A DNA stretch of 60,590 bases from Chitinophagaceae bacterium. GTDB lineage: Bacteria; Bacteroidota; Bacteroidia; Chitinophagales; REEL01. Each line of letters starts with the position of its first letter. The stretch's first letter is position 1. Location: positions 1 through 60,590 of the forward strand of contig REEL01000071.1 in assembly GCA_007695095.1 (NCBI GenBank), read 5' to 3'. The notes under the pieces are model-generated. The model was not told the origin of the DNA. It was given only the letters and a program-made list of their open reading frames with translations, and did not search any database. This document shows, in pieces, positions 9,535 through 19,066 of this stretch. The position numbers and the translations under genes were made by a program.

Positions 9535-9921
9535 TTATCTTTTAAGCATAAAGTTTGCAAGGTCTTTATCTAAAAAATTGGTTGCTTTTATTTCGCCAAC
9601 AGCAATGATAGCATATTTGTCGTTGGTAGTAAAAATGGTTTTTATTTTGTTCTCCAAATCATTGAAATCACCTTTCCACTTTAATAAAACTGCGGCATGA
9701 TTTAATAGAATAAACCCCCGGGGATTTAATGCATTTAAATCTGAAAGTCTGGAGGCATCAGGAAAGTCTGTTATTAATTCCATTTCATAATTCTTTGCTC
9801 CTTCACGAACATTAAATACAGGCGTTCCCTCTTCCTTGCCTTGGAATTCAAAGTTAGTTGGTTCTTGCTCAGAACTTACTTTAACTAAATCGTCCGCTTC
9901 AAAAGTAATTAAGTACCACAT
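9535..9921 (-). CDS. Small hypothetical protein
   Basis: I do not recognise this 128-residue protein. It is acidic in its first half, has no signal peptide or membrane helix, and shows a predicted mixed alpha/beta pattern with a GFILLNHAAVLLKW strand-like stretch and a C-terminal YAIIAVGEI strand. The start is the ATG at 9921. It is flanked by gaps on both sides (218 bp towards acs and a long gene-free region upstream) and seems to be transcribed alone. Codon use looks like that of its neighbours, which supports a real gene. Confidence 0.6.
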   Translation of the reverse strand: MWYLITFEADDLVKVSSEQEPTNFEFQGKEEGTPVFNVREGAKNYEMELITDFPDASRLSDLNALNPRGFILLNHAAVLLKWKGDFNDLENKIKTIFTTNDKYAIIAVGEIKATNFLDKDLANFMLKR

Positions 9922-10386
9922 CTTTTATTTTTGTACTACCGAATATATGTAATTTTATTCGAGTACTAAGGCTATTCCGTTTTTGTTTTTTCTTGCAGGT
10001 TAAGAATTCTTTTGTAGAATTTCCGGTCTGTGCGGTTATTTTCTATTAAATGCATCTTTAGAACACTTTATTATTACGTCATAAATATCGAAACATTTCA
10101 ACATCATAGTTGGGTATATGGCAAAACAGTATAGTTTTCAACTTTGTATTTTTAAATCCTTTTCAATAACAATTAAAATTTAGATGTCGTATTAAGACTC
10201 AAACTAAATACTTGTATACACCTAAATTCTTTTAAATGTCTGGTGTTAACGAGTAAATATTACTATAAAAGTGAATAATGATAACCCTACCTACAACTCA
10301 TGACAAAAGTCAATTAAACTTATATTCTACGCTGTCGGTACTATAAATATATAAGGTGGAGGTCCAATTAAATATGGGCTAAAATA
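9922..10386. other. Gene-free region
   Basis: About 465 bp without a convincing open reading frame on either strand. It is AT-rich with scattered runs of A and T, and I see no repeat, transposon end or RNA fold that I can name. The palindromic terminator and tRNA-Asp follow directly. It could be the decayed remains of a gene, or could encode a small RNA read towards the terminator at 10387-10420. Confidence 0.4.
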
Positions 10387-10420
10387 AAAAAAGTCCTTAA
10401 ATTAATTTAAGGACTTTTTT
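10387..10420. terminator. Perfect palindromic bidirectional terminator
   Basis: A 34-bp stretch equals its own reverse complement. Six A residues, a stem beginning GTCCTTAAA and six T residues form a hairpin with a U-tract on either strand. It lies 10 bp beyond the 3' end of tRNA-Asp and should end that transcript; it could also stop transcription coming from the left. Confidence 0.8.
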
Positions 10421-10430
10421 GTATAAGATG

Positions 10431-10504
10431 CGGTCCGGACGGGACTCGAACCCGCGACCCCCTGCGTGACAGGCAGGTATTCTAACCAACTGAACTACCG
10501 GACC
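10431..10504 (-). tRNA. tRNA-Asp (anticodon GTC)
   Basis: Read on the minus strand, the 74-nt sequence starts GGTCCGG and its acceptor stem pairs with CCGGACC before a G discriminator. The anticodon GTC (bases 10468-10470) sits in a CCTGCCTGTCACGCAGG stem-loop, and the T arm carries the usual GGTTCGAGTCC. The terminal CCA is not encoded, so it must be added after transcription. A TAAATTTG promoter box lies upstream at 10542-10549. Confidence 0.96.
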
Positions 10505-10541
10505 AATGAACTTTCTTCTTTCACTTCGCTAAAAGTGAATG

Positions 10542-10574
10542 CAAATTTAACAACTAATTTCTAAATAAATCAAC
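10542..10574 (-). promoter_or_regulatory. Predicted promoter of tRNA-Asp
   Basis: On the minus strand TAAATTTG (10542-10549) is a perfect -7 element, with GTTG at 10571-10574 as a weak -33 element 21 bp upstream. Between it and the tRNA lies a 7-bp inverted repeat (10520-10526 with 10533-10539) that would form a hairpin in the tRNA leader. Confidence 0.5.
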
Positions 10575-10771
10575 AACAAAGCTATATTTTTTTTAAAAGT
10601 GAATTTTAGCTGTTTTTTCTTTCAGGTAATTTTTATTAAAAAAGTATTTTTTATTTTAAACAGAAAAAGCTTAACTTAACATAATCTGCTCAGGGGAAAT
10701 GAAATATATTATACAGAAATATATTTTTTCTGTTTCAAAGAGTGGTTGGGGACTTCAAAAAAATAATAAAG

Positions 10772-10801
10772 TTTGTGTGCAATAGATAATTTGTAAATTT
10801 G
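10772..10801 (+). promoter_or_regulatory. Predicted promoter of accA
   Basis: TTTG at 10772-10775 and TAAATTTG at 10794-10801 are separated by 18 bp. This is the best complete match to the Bacteroidota promoter (TTTG, about 19 bp, TAnnTTTG) in the window. The start codon of accA is 20 bp downstream, so the leader is only about 14 nt, and there is no Shine-Dalgarno sequence. Confidence 0.7.
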
Positions 10802-10821
10802 CGTTCTAAAAAAAATAAAAG

Positions 10822-11787
10822 ATGATATATCTTGAATTTGAAAAACCGATAGAAGAGCTTGAAGAGCAATTAGAAGGTTTGAAAAAAATATCTGAAAAAG
10901 GCAATGTAGATGTTTCTGTTGCAATTAAAGAAGCTGAGTCTAAAATAAAGGAAATCAGAAAGGAAATATATTCAAATCTGACCGGTTGGCAAAAGGTGCA
11001 ATTGTCCCGTCACCCGGACAGGCCCTACACCTTATATTATTTGAGTGAAATTTGTGAGAATTTCATTGAAATGCACGGAGATCGGCACTTTAAAGATGAC
11101 AAGGCGATTGTTGGCGGTTTTGGCAGTTTAAATGGTAAGTCTGTGATGTTTATAGGCCACCAAAAGGGCATAAACACGAAAATGCGTCAGTACAGAAACT
11201 TTGGTATGGCAAATCCGGAAGGATATAGAAAAGCACTTCGGTTGATGAAATTAGCTGAAAAGTTCAACAAGCCTGTGGTATGCCTTATAGATACTCCGGG
11301 AGCATATCCCGGACTGGAGGCTGAAGAGCGCGGACAAGCCGAGGCAATTGCCAGGAATTTATTTGAAATGATAAACTTAAAAGTTCCGGTAATTTGTATT
11401 GTTATTGGAGAAGGAGCTTCCGGCGGCGCTTTGGGAATCGGGGTCGGTGATAGAGTTTATATGCTGGAAAACACCTGGTATTCAGTAATTTCTCCGGAAA
11501 GCTGCTCATCAATTTTATGGAGAAGTTGGGATTATAAAGAACAGGCTGCCGAACAACTAAAACTTTCTTCAAACAATATGTATAAATTCAAGTTAGTTGA
11601 TGGCATATTAAAAGAGCCAATGGGTGGAGCCCATGCAAATCCTGAAGAAATGGCTAAAAGGTTAAAGCTCAAACTTGAAAAAACCTTAGCTGAACTTGAA
11701 GAAATGACACCTGATGAGCGTATTGAAAAAAGAATTGAAAAATTCTCGTCAATGGGTGTATATGAAGAAACAAAAAGTAAAAAGTGA
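10822..11787 (+). CDS. accA: Acetyl-CoA carboxylase carboxyltransferase subunit alpha
   Basis: This 321-residue protein is the alpha half of the carboxyltransferase that makes malonyl-CoA for fatty-acid synthesis. The N-terminal helical segment with [15 protein letters not shown] is typical of AccA. The crotonase-like core is seen in the segments [17 protein letters not shown] and [15 protein letters not shown], which include the oxyanion-hole glycines. The length fits the family. The partner accD is not in the window. It heads an operon: the next gene overlaps its stop by 4 bp (GTGA). Confidence 0.97.
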   Translation: MIYLEFEKPIEELEEQLEGLKKISEKGNVDVSVAIKEAESKIKEIRKEIYSNLTGWQKVQLSRHPDRPYTLYYLSEICENFIEMHGDRHFKDDKAIVGGFGSLNGKSVMFIGHQKGINTKMRQYRNFGMANPEGYRKALRLMKLAEKFNKPVVCLIDTPGAYPGLEAEERGQAEAIARNLFEMINLKVPVICIVIGEGASGGALGIGVGDRVYMLENTWYSVISPESCSSILWRSWDYKEQAAEQLKLSSNNMYKFKLVDGILKEPMGGAHANPEEMAKRLKLKLEKTLAELEEMTPDERIEKRIEKFSSMGVYEETKSKK

Positions 11788-12323
11788 GCATAGGCAACCT
11801 AAAGGAAAAAATACATCTCTATGTCAGGCGTAAAAAGATCAGTAAGATAAACATGCCTGTACGCAGTACTTGTGGCCTTTCACGCGCAAAAAAAATTGGA
11901 ATTGTCTTCCGTTTAACTTCCGGAGAAAGAGACCAAAAAATCATTAAACTCGGTAAGGATTTAGCCACACAAAATATTATAGCCGACCTGTTGGCTTATA
12001 CACCCTCACTTAAATCAAAAAAAGGCAACCCCCCTTTGGACGTAGCTATCTTTACGGATAAAGACTTAAACTGGCTATGGTTTCCGAAAAGTAAAAAGCT
12101 GAATGACTTTATAAACAATGATTTTGATATTTTAATTAGTTTGTGCACCACTAAATGCATGCCGGTAGAATCAATAGTAGCCTTGTCTAAAGCGGGCTTC
12201 AGAGTGGGAGCATACTCTAACCATTCGCTTGCCTTGTATGATTTTATGGTACAAAACAACTTCAAAGGCAAGGAAGAGTTGTTAATGCAGGAAATTATTC
12301 ATTATTTAAAAATTATAAAATAA
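11784..12323 (+). CDS. Conserved Bacteroidota protein of unknown function (DUF6913-like)
   Basis: This 179-residue protein starts with GTG, and that codon overlaps the TGA of accA, so the two are translationally coupled. It has no signal peptide or membrane helix. A central block (residues about 75-150) alternates hydrophobic strands and polar turns, and the N-terminus is strongly basic. I recall similar small proteins ahead of dapA in other Bacteroidota (annotated DUF6913), but no function is known to me. Placement between accA and dapA with 5 bp to dapA suggests constitutive co-expression with housekeeping genes. Confidence 0.8.
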   Translation: MSIGNLKEKIHLYVRRKKISKINMPVRSTCGLSRAKKIGIVFRLTSGERDQKIIKLGKDLATQNIIADLLAYTPSLKSKKGNPPLDVAIFTDKDLNWLWFPKSKKLNDFINNDFDILISLCTTKCMPVESIVALSKAGFRVGAYSNHSLALYDFMVQNNFKGKEELLMQEIIHYLKIIK

Positions 12324-12328
12324 ACTAA

Positions 12329-13219
12329 ATGCAAATTGAGAAGTTCAAAGGTACAGGTGTAGCGCTGGTTACCCCTTTTACAAAAGACGGAAAAATTGAT
12401 TTTAATTCATTGGAAAAAGTAATAGAGAATTGTATTTCCGGAAAAGCGGATTATCTGGTTAGTTTAGGCACAACCGGTGAATCTGTAACTTTATCAAAAG
12501 CAGAAAAGTCAGAGGTATTAGCGTTTACCATTGAAAAAGTTGCCGGCAGAAAAGCGGTAGTTGTTGGCTGTGGGGGAAACAATACTCAGGCCGTTGTTGA
12601 GGAGTTAAAGACTTTGCCAAAAGGAGTCGATGGCGTGCTTTCGGTAAGCCCCTATTACAACAAACCCAATCAAAATGGTATTTATGCGCATTATGCTCAT
12701 ATAGCGAAAAGCACATCGCTGTCCGTAATTTTATATAATGTTCCTTCCAGAACAGGTTCTAATATGACCGCCGACACAACTTTGCGTTTGTCAGAAGATT
12801 TTAAAAACATCATTGGAATTAAAGAAGCTTCCGGGAATATTGATCAAATCTCTGAAATCCTGTCTAAGCGAAGACCTGATTTTTTAGTAATCTCCGGTGA
12901 TGATGCCCTGACTTTCCCCCTTTTATCATTAGGTATAGACGGTGTTATATCAGTGGTAGCAAATGCATATCCGTATTTATTTTCTGAAATGCTTCGAAAA
13001 ACTACCTCCGGGAAAAATAAAGAAGCACAACAAATACATTTCAGACTAGCTCCGATTATTGAATTATTGTTTGCTGACGGTAGTCCGGGAGGAATAAAAG
13101 AATTACTCAGTTATTTCAAACTTACCGAAAACAACTTAAGACTTCCACTTTGGCCTGTAAATGAAGAAGTTAAAAAAAGTATTGTCAAGTTCGCTTCTGA
13201 AAATCCTGACCGGTTCTGA
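12329..13219 (+). CDS. dapA: 4-hydroxy-tetrahydrodipicolinate synthase
   Basis: This 296-residue TIM-barrel enzyme condenses pyruvate with aspartate semialdehyde in the first committed step to diaminopimelate and lysine. The catalytic set is complete. Lys165 in GIKEAS forms the Schiff base. Thr48 and Thr49 in GTTGES with Tyr136 in YNVPSRTG make the proton relay. Arg141 in the same motif binds the carboxylate of the substrate. It is the third gene of the accA operon, 5 bp after its neighbour. No terminator hairpin is obvious in the 153 bp that follow. Confidence 0.96.
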   Translation: MQIEKFKGTGVALVTPFTKDGKIDFNSLEKVIENCISGKADYLVSLGTTGESVTLSKAEKSEVLAFTIEKVAGRKAVVVGCGGNNTQAVVEELKTLPKGVDGVLSVSPYYNKPNQNGIYAHYAHIAKSTSLSVILYNVPSRTGSNMTADTTLRLSEDFKNIIGIKEASGNIDQISEILSKRRPDFLVISGDDALTFPLLSLGIDGVISVVANAYPYLFSEMLRKTTSGKNKEAQQIHFRLAPIIELLFADGSPGGIKELLSYFKLTENNLRLPLWPVNEEVKKSIVKFASENPDRF

Positions 13220-13372
13220 TATAAAAGCACTTAAATAGTCAAAAAATCTAATTAAAATTGTATATTATAAGGGATAAGCAAGCATAGATTTCTTAATTTT
13301 AGAGTTTAATTTTTCAATTAGCGGTTGACATGTTAAATAATCGGAATAATCAACAAACAAACATTGAGTTAA

Positions 13373-15850
13373 GTGTCTGACATAAAACAATTTATTATAT
13401 ACACATTTTTTACGCTATTTTTTTTATTTACAGCGTTTGATGCATTTTCTCAACAAATAGTTGTCAGTGGAAGAGTTATTGATGACCATACAGAAGAGGC
13501 TATCCCTTTTGCTCATGTTCATATTAAAGGTACTCCGGCCGGAACATACACAGACATGGACGGCTATTTCGAATTACAATCATCAGTAAGGGGAGATTCC
13601 GTTATAGCAACAACTATCGGTTATCAAAAACAAGCAATAACTATAGAAAGAGCATTAGCCGGGAATGTGACGATTAGAATGTTTCGCTCAGACTTCAATA
13701 TTGAAGAGGTAGTTGTAAGAGCCGGTGAAAACCCGGCGCATATAATTTTGAGAAAAATTATTGAGAATAAACCTAGACATAACAAGGATAACTTGGAGAA
13801 TTATAAATATGAGGTTTATAACAAAATTGAGCTGGATCTGACAAACATTACTGAAAACTTTAAAAACAGAAGAATCTTTAGACAGGTAGATTTTATTTTT
13901 GACAATATTGACAGCCTTTCAGAAGAAAAACCATTCTTGCCAATTTTTATTACAGAAACCATATCTGAATACGCAAAACGAACAAGTCCAACCCGCGAAA
14001 GAGAGCGAATTCTTGCCAGTAAGGTTTCCGGTTCTCAAAACGAAAGCATAACTCAGTTTTTAGGGTCAATGTATCAGGACATAAACATTTATAACAATTG
14101 GGTGGATATTTTAAACCGTAGTTTCGTCAGCCCTATAGCAAATCAGGGATTAAGCTACTATAATTATTTTTTGGTAGATAGTGCTTATATAGACGATGTC
14201 TGGAGTTTTCAAATACACTTCAAACCCAAGTACAGAGGTAGTAGTACTTTCGTTGGGGAATTCTGGGTTGCAGATTCAAGCTTTGCCATTAACAGAATAA
14301 GCATGCAGATTTCAGACGATGCAAATATTAACTTTGTTGACAGACTAAGTATCTACCAGAATTTTAAGCCATTGGATGACGGTAGTTGGATGATACATCT
14401 AGACCGTTTATTTGTTGATTTTGTCAGAACTTCTGAGGATGCATTAGGTATTATAGGCCGAAAAACTACTTCTTATAAAAATATAGAGATAAATATAGAG
14501 GATATAGACAGATATTTGGCAGGACGGGAAGAGGTTATTATCGATGAACAGGCAATGCAAAGAGACGAATCCTTTTGGGAAGAGAACAGGCACTTGAGTT
14601 TAACCAAAAATGAGGCAGCGGTTTATAAAATGATAGATTCATTGAAAAATGTGCCTATGATTCGAACCTATGTTGATATTGTAAATGCTTTAGCAACCGG
14701 TTATTATGCTTTGGGGCCGGTTGAAATTGGTCCGTATTTTTCTTTTTATGGCTACAATGAAGTAGAAGGGCATCGATTTTTAATGGGTCTGCGGACAAGC
14801 AATGATTTTAGTAAAAATATAATGTTTGGTGGCTATGCGGCTTACGGAACAAAAGATAAAAGAATAAAATACGGAGGAAGTCTGCTCTGGCTTTTGGAAA
14901 AGTCTCCGCGCATGTCAATTGGTGCAATGTTCAGAGATGATGTGAGCCTAAGTACCGATAACAGAGACGGCTTTGGAACTGATAATATTTTTGCTTATTT
15001 TCTGCGGAGAGATATCCCTTTAAAATTAGTGAATATAAGAGAAGGTCGGGCTTTTTATGAAAAAGAATGGCCAATTGGCTACAGCCAGAGAGTTGGTGTG
15101 GGCCACCGGGAAATAGAACCTTATTTTGATTTCACCTATTTAAATGGTGAAGCTGCTGCCGCTTCCGATACATTTTTAAATAAAATTACAACTACTGAAA
15201 TTACCCTTAAGTCGAGATTTGCATACAGAGAAAAGTTTGTTTCAGGGCAGTTTCAAAGACTCAGCCTCGGAAGTCAGTATCCAATTCTCCAATTACAATA
15301 CACATACGGTGTTCCAAATGTATTGAACAGCAATTTTTCATACCATAAATTGGTTGGGGACTTAAGCCATACATTTAGGTTGAACCCGATTGGCAGAATG
15401 CACATGAACCTTACCTTTGGAAAAGTTTTTGGCGATTTACCTTATTTGCTTTTAGAAGTTCATGAAGGAAATGAAGGCTATTTCTTTAATTCAAGAAGTT
15501 ACAACCTGATGAATAATTACCAGTTTGCCAGTGATCAGTTTGTTGGCTTGTATCTGAGTCATCATTTTGAAGGTTTGTTTTTCAACAGAATTCCCGGAGT
15601 TCGAAATCTCAAGTTCAGAGAAGTTATTCATGCAAAAGCACTTCTTGGGTCTATGAGTGAAGAAAATCGCTTTCTAAACCGCTTTAACGAAGTGTACTCT
15701 CCTTCACCTACTCCTTATATTGAAGCAGGTGTGGGCATTGAAAATATACTTAAATTCTTTAGAGTTGATGCTATCTGGAGATTGACATACAGGGATTTAC
15801 CTGACACCTCTCCCTTTGGAGTAAGAGTTGGGATGCAACTTTCTTTTTAA
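13373..15850 (+). CDS. DUF5686 / CarboxypepD_reg-like outer-membrane protein
   Basis: This 825-residue protein begins with a signal peptide ending near FDAFSQQ. A CarboxypepD_reg-like domain of about 85 residues follows (VSGRVIDDHTEEAIPFAHV), which is the usual N-terminal plug extension of Bacteroidota barrels. The rest fits DUF5686: an NKPRHNKDNLENYKYEVYNK segment, a lipoprotein-carrier-like middle, and a beta-rich C-terminal barrel ending in aromatic Phe. The start is GTG at 13373; no ATG lies upstream in frame near enough. The role is unknown, but it is expected in the outer membrane. It is not tightly coupled to dapA. Confidence 0.88.
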   Translation: MSDIKQFIIYTFFTLFFLFTAFDAFSQQIVVSGRVIDDHTEEAIPFAHVHIKGTPAGTYTDMDGYFELQSSVRGDSVIATTIGYQKQAITIERALAGNVTIRMFRSDFNIEEVVVRAGENPAHIILRKIIENKPRHNKDNLENYKYEVYNKIELDLTNITENFKNRRIFRQVDFIFDNIDSLSEEKPFLPIFITETISEYAKRTSPTRERERILASKVSGSQNESITQFLGSMYQDINIYNNWVDILNRSFVSPIANQGLSYYNYFLVDSAYIDDVWSFQIHFKPKYRGSSTFVGEFWVADSSFAINRISMQISDDANINFVDRLSIYQNFKPLDDGSWMIHLDRLFVDFVRTSEDALGIIGRKTTSYKNIEINIEDIDRYLAGREEVIIDEQAMQRDESFWEENRHLSLTKNEAAVYKMIDSLKNVPMIRTYVDIVNALATGYYALGPVEIGPYFSFYGYNEVEGHRFLMGLRTSNDFSKNIMFGGYAAYGTKDKRIKYGGSLLWLLEKSPRMSIGAMFRDDVSLSTDNRDGFGTDNIFAYFLRRDIPLKLVNIREGRAFYEKEWPIGYSQRVGVGHREIEPYFDFTYLNGEAAAASDTFLNKITTTEITLKSRFAYREKFVSGQFQRLSLGSQYPILQLQYTYGVPNVLNSNFSYHKLVGDLSHTFRLNPIGRMHMNLTFGKVFGDLPYLLLEVHEGNEGYFFNSRSYNLMNNYQFASDQFVGLYLSHHFEGLFFNRIPGVRNLKFREVIHAKALLGSMSEENRFLNRFNEVYSPSPTPYIEAGVGIENILKFFRVDAIWRLTYRDLPDTSPFGVRVGMQLSF

Positions 15851-15862
15851 CTGTAAAAATGT

Positions 15863-15877
15863 CCTTAAGTTTTAAGG
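15863..15877. terminator. Short hairpin between convergent genes
   Basis: CCTTAA (15863-15868) and TTAAGG (15872-15877) form a 6-bp stem with a 3-nt loop, followed by a T-rich stretch (15884-15896). It could end the DUF5686 transcript. It is weak because the T run is interrupted and partly inside the next gene. Confidence 0.4.
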
Positions 15878-15886
15878 TACCCTCTT

Positions 15887-16279
15887 TTATTTTTTTGAAA
15901 TAATTTTCAAATACAACAAAGTTTTAAGTGTAATTTGAAGCAGCTCCCTGAACAAGCCTAAAATTAGAGGATAAAAGTAGACAAAAATGAGTGTTCCAAC
16001 AAAAGCTATAATTGCTTTTGTATTTATAAGAGCTACAATCGCAATTATTATCCCCAAAGGATAGCTTATGACAATTAAAGCATTAAAAACACTTACAAAC
16101 CAAACATAAAGAGGAAAGTCCGAGGATAGGTTTGACTCTTCAGAATCTTCAGAGCCGGTATTTGATAAGCTTACCAGTGCATTAACATAAATCTTATATG
16201 GGAGGGTAAATATTTTAAGAATAAGCAAGTCTAAAACTTTTAATATTACATTCCCTACATTGATATTTTTGTCTTCCAT
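15887..16279 (-). CDS. Small multi-pass membrane protein of unknown function
   Basis: This 130-residue protein has at least two strong hydrophobic stretches in its second half (about 52-75 and 80-105), plus amphipathic helices at both ends. Between the first helix and the membrane part lies an acidic, serine-rich linker. The layout vaguely recalls small DUF4282-like integral membrane proteins, but I cannot assign a family. It is monocistronic on the minus strand and convergent with the DUF5686 gene. Confidence 0.55.
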   Translation of the reverse strand: MEDKNINVGNVILKVLDLLILKIFTLPYKIYVNALVSLSNTGSEDSEESNLSSDFPLYVWFVSVFNALIVISYPLGIIIAIVALINTKAIIAFVGTLIFVYFYPLILGLFRELLQITLKTLLYLKIISKK

Positions 16280-16412
16280 AGTATAGATAATTAGGTTTAA
16301 TAAAAAAAATATATTTTCATTTCAAAGCTATAAAAAATTGACATTTAAAAAAGTATAAAAAGTTTTTTCGTATAAAAATCACTATATTTTATATAATAAA
16401 AGTTGCATTTGA

Positions 16413-16458
16413 CTACGGCTTAAACCTTAAATCCGTAGATATAGCTTGTTTTAGCTAT
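16413..16458. other. Two adjacent small inverted repeats upstream of the antiporter
   Basis: CTACGG (16413-16418) pairs with CCGTAG (16433-16438), and ATAGCT (16441-16446) pairs with AGCTAT (16453-16458), forming two back-to-back hairpins in the 276-bp gap. They lie upstream of the predicted antiporter promoter, so they may be protein-binding sites rather than leader RNA. I cannot match them to a known riboswitch. Confidence 0.35.
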
Positions 16459-16498
16459 CATCAACCAACTAAATGTAGTTTAAAGGTGTTTTTTTGAT

Positions 16499-16506
16499 TA
16501 ATTTTG
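16499..16506 (+). promoter_or_regulatory. Predicted -7 element for the antiporter gene
   Basis: TAATTTTG matches TAnnTTTG exactly and sits 49 bp before the start codon. No clear TTTG lies at the right distance upstream (only GTTTA near 16479), so the promoter may be weak or activator-dependent. Confidence 0.4.
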
Positions 16507-16555
16507 AAGCAATCTGAATTTGACTTTAATCAGTAAATAGACAATATAAAAGTTT

Positions 16556-19066
16556 ATGGAATTTTTCTTCATACTTCCTTTAAAAAATCCGGTGGCCGTA
16601 TTTGCCCTTGTAATGGCAATTATTTTTATCGCCCCCATTATTTTTAACAGGATAAAAATTCCCGGTATTGTAGGGCTTATAATTTTTGGAACCATTTTCG
16701 GGCCGAGTGTGCTGGGCATGCTTGAAAGAAATGAAACTATAGAGCTGCTGGGAATTGTAGGCTTAATCTACCTAATGTTTATGGTGGGTCTTTCTATAGA
16801 CTTAAACCAATTTCAGAAAATGAAAGTCAAGAGTTTAACTTTTGGTTTACTTTCGTTTTTTATACCGCAGTTGTCCAGTGTTTTCTTAGCTCCTATATTC
16901 TTAGGGTTTTCTTTTGAGGCCTCATTGTTATTAGGCTCTATTGTAGGCTCTCATACATTACTGGCTTATCCTATTGCTAACCGTTTGGGTATCGCCAAAA
17001 ATGCTTCAGTAATTATGACAATGGGTGGTACCATTATTACTGATGGGTTTTCACTTATGTTATTGGCATTAGTAGCTGCCGGAGCATTTGCCGGACAACT
17101 TGAAGTCTCATTTGCATATACCTTTGTGTTACCGGTAATAGTTTTTTTGACAGTCACCATGATTGGTTTACCAAAACTGGGAAGATGGTTTTTCAAAACT
17201 GCCCGAATGGACGGCAATACCAACTATGTTTTCTTAATCTCACTGCTTTTTGTAACGGCATTTATTGCTGAAAGTGTAGGATTGGCAGCTATGATTGGAG
17301 CTTTCCTTGCCGGCTTGAGTTTAAACAGATTGGTCCCGGACAATAGTACCATGATGAATCGTATACAGTTCGTCGGGAATGCTTTGTTTATTCCGTTTTT
17401 CCTGATATCTGTGGGTATGCTGGTAGACGTAAAAGCACTATTCAGCTCTTTAGATGTTTGGATAATGGCTCTTTTCTTTACTGCATTGGTATTGGTGGGT
17501 AAATTTTTGGCAACAGCTATTACAGTGGGAGTCTTCCGCTTCTCAAAAGCTGAATTATTTACCATTTTCGGATTATCGACACCACAAGCAGCATCTACAC
17601 TAGCAGTAACCTTAGTTGGGTTTGAGTTAGGCTTTTTTGGTCAAGTGACAGTTAATGCAGTAGTGATATTGATTTTAGTTACATGTCTGGTTGGCCCCTG
17701 GTTTGTTGAAAAGTTTGGAAGAGAATTGGCAAAAGAAGAAGCCTCTAGTCCATATAAACCCTCAAATGCACCACAGAGAATTCTGGTTCCTTTGGCAAAT
17801 CCGCAAACAGCTGATTCATTAATGGACATTGCCATATTTATACAGCAAAAAAATGCAGAAGAACCGCTTTATCCATTGTCAGTAGTAAGGGAAAAGGAAA
17901 ATGTAGATGCAGATGTAGCTGCCAGTGAAAAAATGTTAAGCCATGCTGTAGTGCATGCCGCAGCCGCAGAAAGAAGTGTTTCTCCAGTGACAAGGGTAGA
18001 TTTAAATATTGCCAACGGTATCATCAGGGCTATCAGAGAGTTAAGAATTACACATATTATTATCGGTTGGAATGGTGAAATAAGTGCAAGAGATAAAATA
18101 TTCGGATCAATACTGGATTTACTTTTAAAAAGAACAGATGAACTGTTTATGGTTTGTAAAGTTGACCAACCCATTAATACAACCAAAAGAGTTATTTTAT
18201 TGGTTCCTCCATATTTTCAACTCGAAAAAGGATTTAGTGATGCTATGGTCACTATTCAAAAATTAATTCAACAATCCGGGGCGAATGCAATCCTCTGTAC
18301 CATGGAGCAAAACAGAAAGCTGATTTCTGAAATTATGGCAGAAAAAGAGCCTAAAATAACCCCCAAAGTATTAAATATTGACAATTGGAATCAGCTTTTT
18401 TATAGCGATAAGCTACAAATTGACGACAATGATTTGATTGTCCTCATGAGTGGAAGAGAAGGCTCAATTTCATGGCAACCATATCTCAAAACACTGCCCC
18501 GGCAAATTTCCACTCATTTTAATGAGAATAATTTTGTTATTATATACCCTTCCGAAAGCAAAGACGGACTCAACCAGTCTGTTTCTATAAGATTTAGTGA
18601 TGAAGGGGATATTCCTGAATTAAAAATTGAGGATATTACTTTTAATATTGAGAAACAAAGCTACGAGGATGTTCTTAAGTCTGTTTTAGCCCACCCATTT
18701 AGAAATGACGAGCATGCGTTTGGTAAAGTATTGAAAAAATTGATTGCGAAAGGGCCTGATAATACGACCCTTGAGCTGCCAAATACTATTTTAACATTTG
18801 TAACAACTTCTTTTGTAAATGAACCCCGAATTTTATGTGGATTTTCTAAAACAGGCTTTCCTCATCCGATAAGCAAAGATAATATTCATGGTATTTTTGC
18901 GCTGCTTATGCCTGAAGATGCAGACATAGAAGCGAGTCTTCATATAATTGCCAGAATAACCCGCTTTTTCAAATACAATAAGCGTTACGAAAACCTAAAA
19001 GAGGTAGTTGATGAAGTGACCTTAAAAAAAGAATTACTTGAAAAAGGGCTGCAAAGGGAAGATTAA
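16556..19066 (+). CDS. Cation:proton antiporter (KefB/CPA2 type) with C-terminal USP-like domains
   Basis: This 836-residue protein has a membrane half (residues about 10-390) with some twelve hydrophobic segments typical of Na_H_Exchanger/CPA2 transporters, including GAFLAGLSLN and the STPQAASTLAVTLV helix. The cytosolic half carries alpha/beta segments that begin like universal-stress-protein domains (PQRILVPLANP near 402 and KRVILLVPPYF near 545). Two tandem USP-like domains seem present where KefB/C would have an RCK/TrkA-N domain, and no GxGxxG dinucleotide motif is visible. Na+/H+ or K+/H+ exchange is expected, possibly gated by nucleotide. It is monocistronic; its stop overlaps the convergent gene by 4 bp. 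Confidence 0.88.
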   Translation: MEFFFILPLKNPVAVFALVMAIIFIAPIIFNRIKIPGIVGLIIFGTIFGPSVLGMLERNETIELLGIVGLIYLMFMVGLSIDLNQFQKMKVKSLTFGLLSFFIPQLSSVFLAPIFLGFSFEASLLLGSIVGSHTLLAYPIANRLGIAKNASVIMTMGGTIITDGFSLMLLALVAAGAFAGQLEVSFAYTFVLPVIVFLTVTMIGLPKLGRWFFKTARMDGNTNYVFLISLLFVTAFIAESVGLAAMIGAFLAGLSLNRLVPDNSTMMNRIQFVGNALFIPFFLISVGMLVDVKALFSSLDVWIMALFFTALVLVGKFLATAITVGVFRFSKAELFTIFGLSTPQAASTLAVTLVGFELGFFGQVTVNAVVILILVTCLVGPWFVEKFGRELAKEEASSPYKPSNAPQRILVPLANPQTADSLMDIAIFIQQKNAEEPLYPLSVVREKENVDADVAASEKMLSHAVVHAAAAERSVSPVTRVDLNIANGIIRAIRELRITHIIIGWNGEISARDKIFGSILDLLLKRTDELFMVCKVDQPINTTKRVILLVPPYFQLEKGFSDAMVTIQKLIQQSGANAILCTMEQNRKLISEIMAEKEPKITPKVLNIDNWNQLFYSDKLQIDDNDLIVLMSGREGSISWQPYLKTLPRQISTHFNENNFVIIYPSESKDGLNQSVSIRFSDEGDIPELKIEDITFNIEKQSYEDVLKSVLAHPFRNDEHAFGKVLKKLIAKGPDNTTLELPNTILTFVTTSFVNEPRILCGFSKTGFPHPISKDNIHGIFALLMPEDADIEASLHIIARITRFFKYNKRYENLKEVVDEVTLKKELLEKGLQRED

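Noticed and set aside
16966-17835. Several minus-strand frames opposite the antiporter gene
   Set aside because: They run antisense to a strongly supported membrane protein and show no recognisable motif; they are shadows of its codon pattern.
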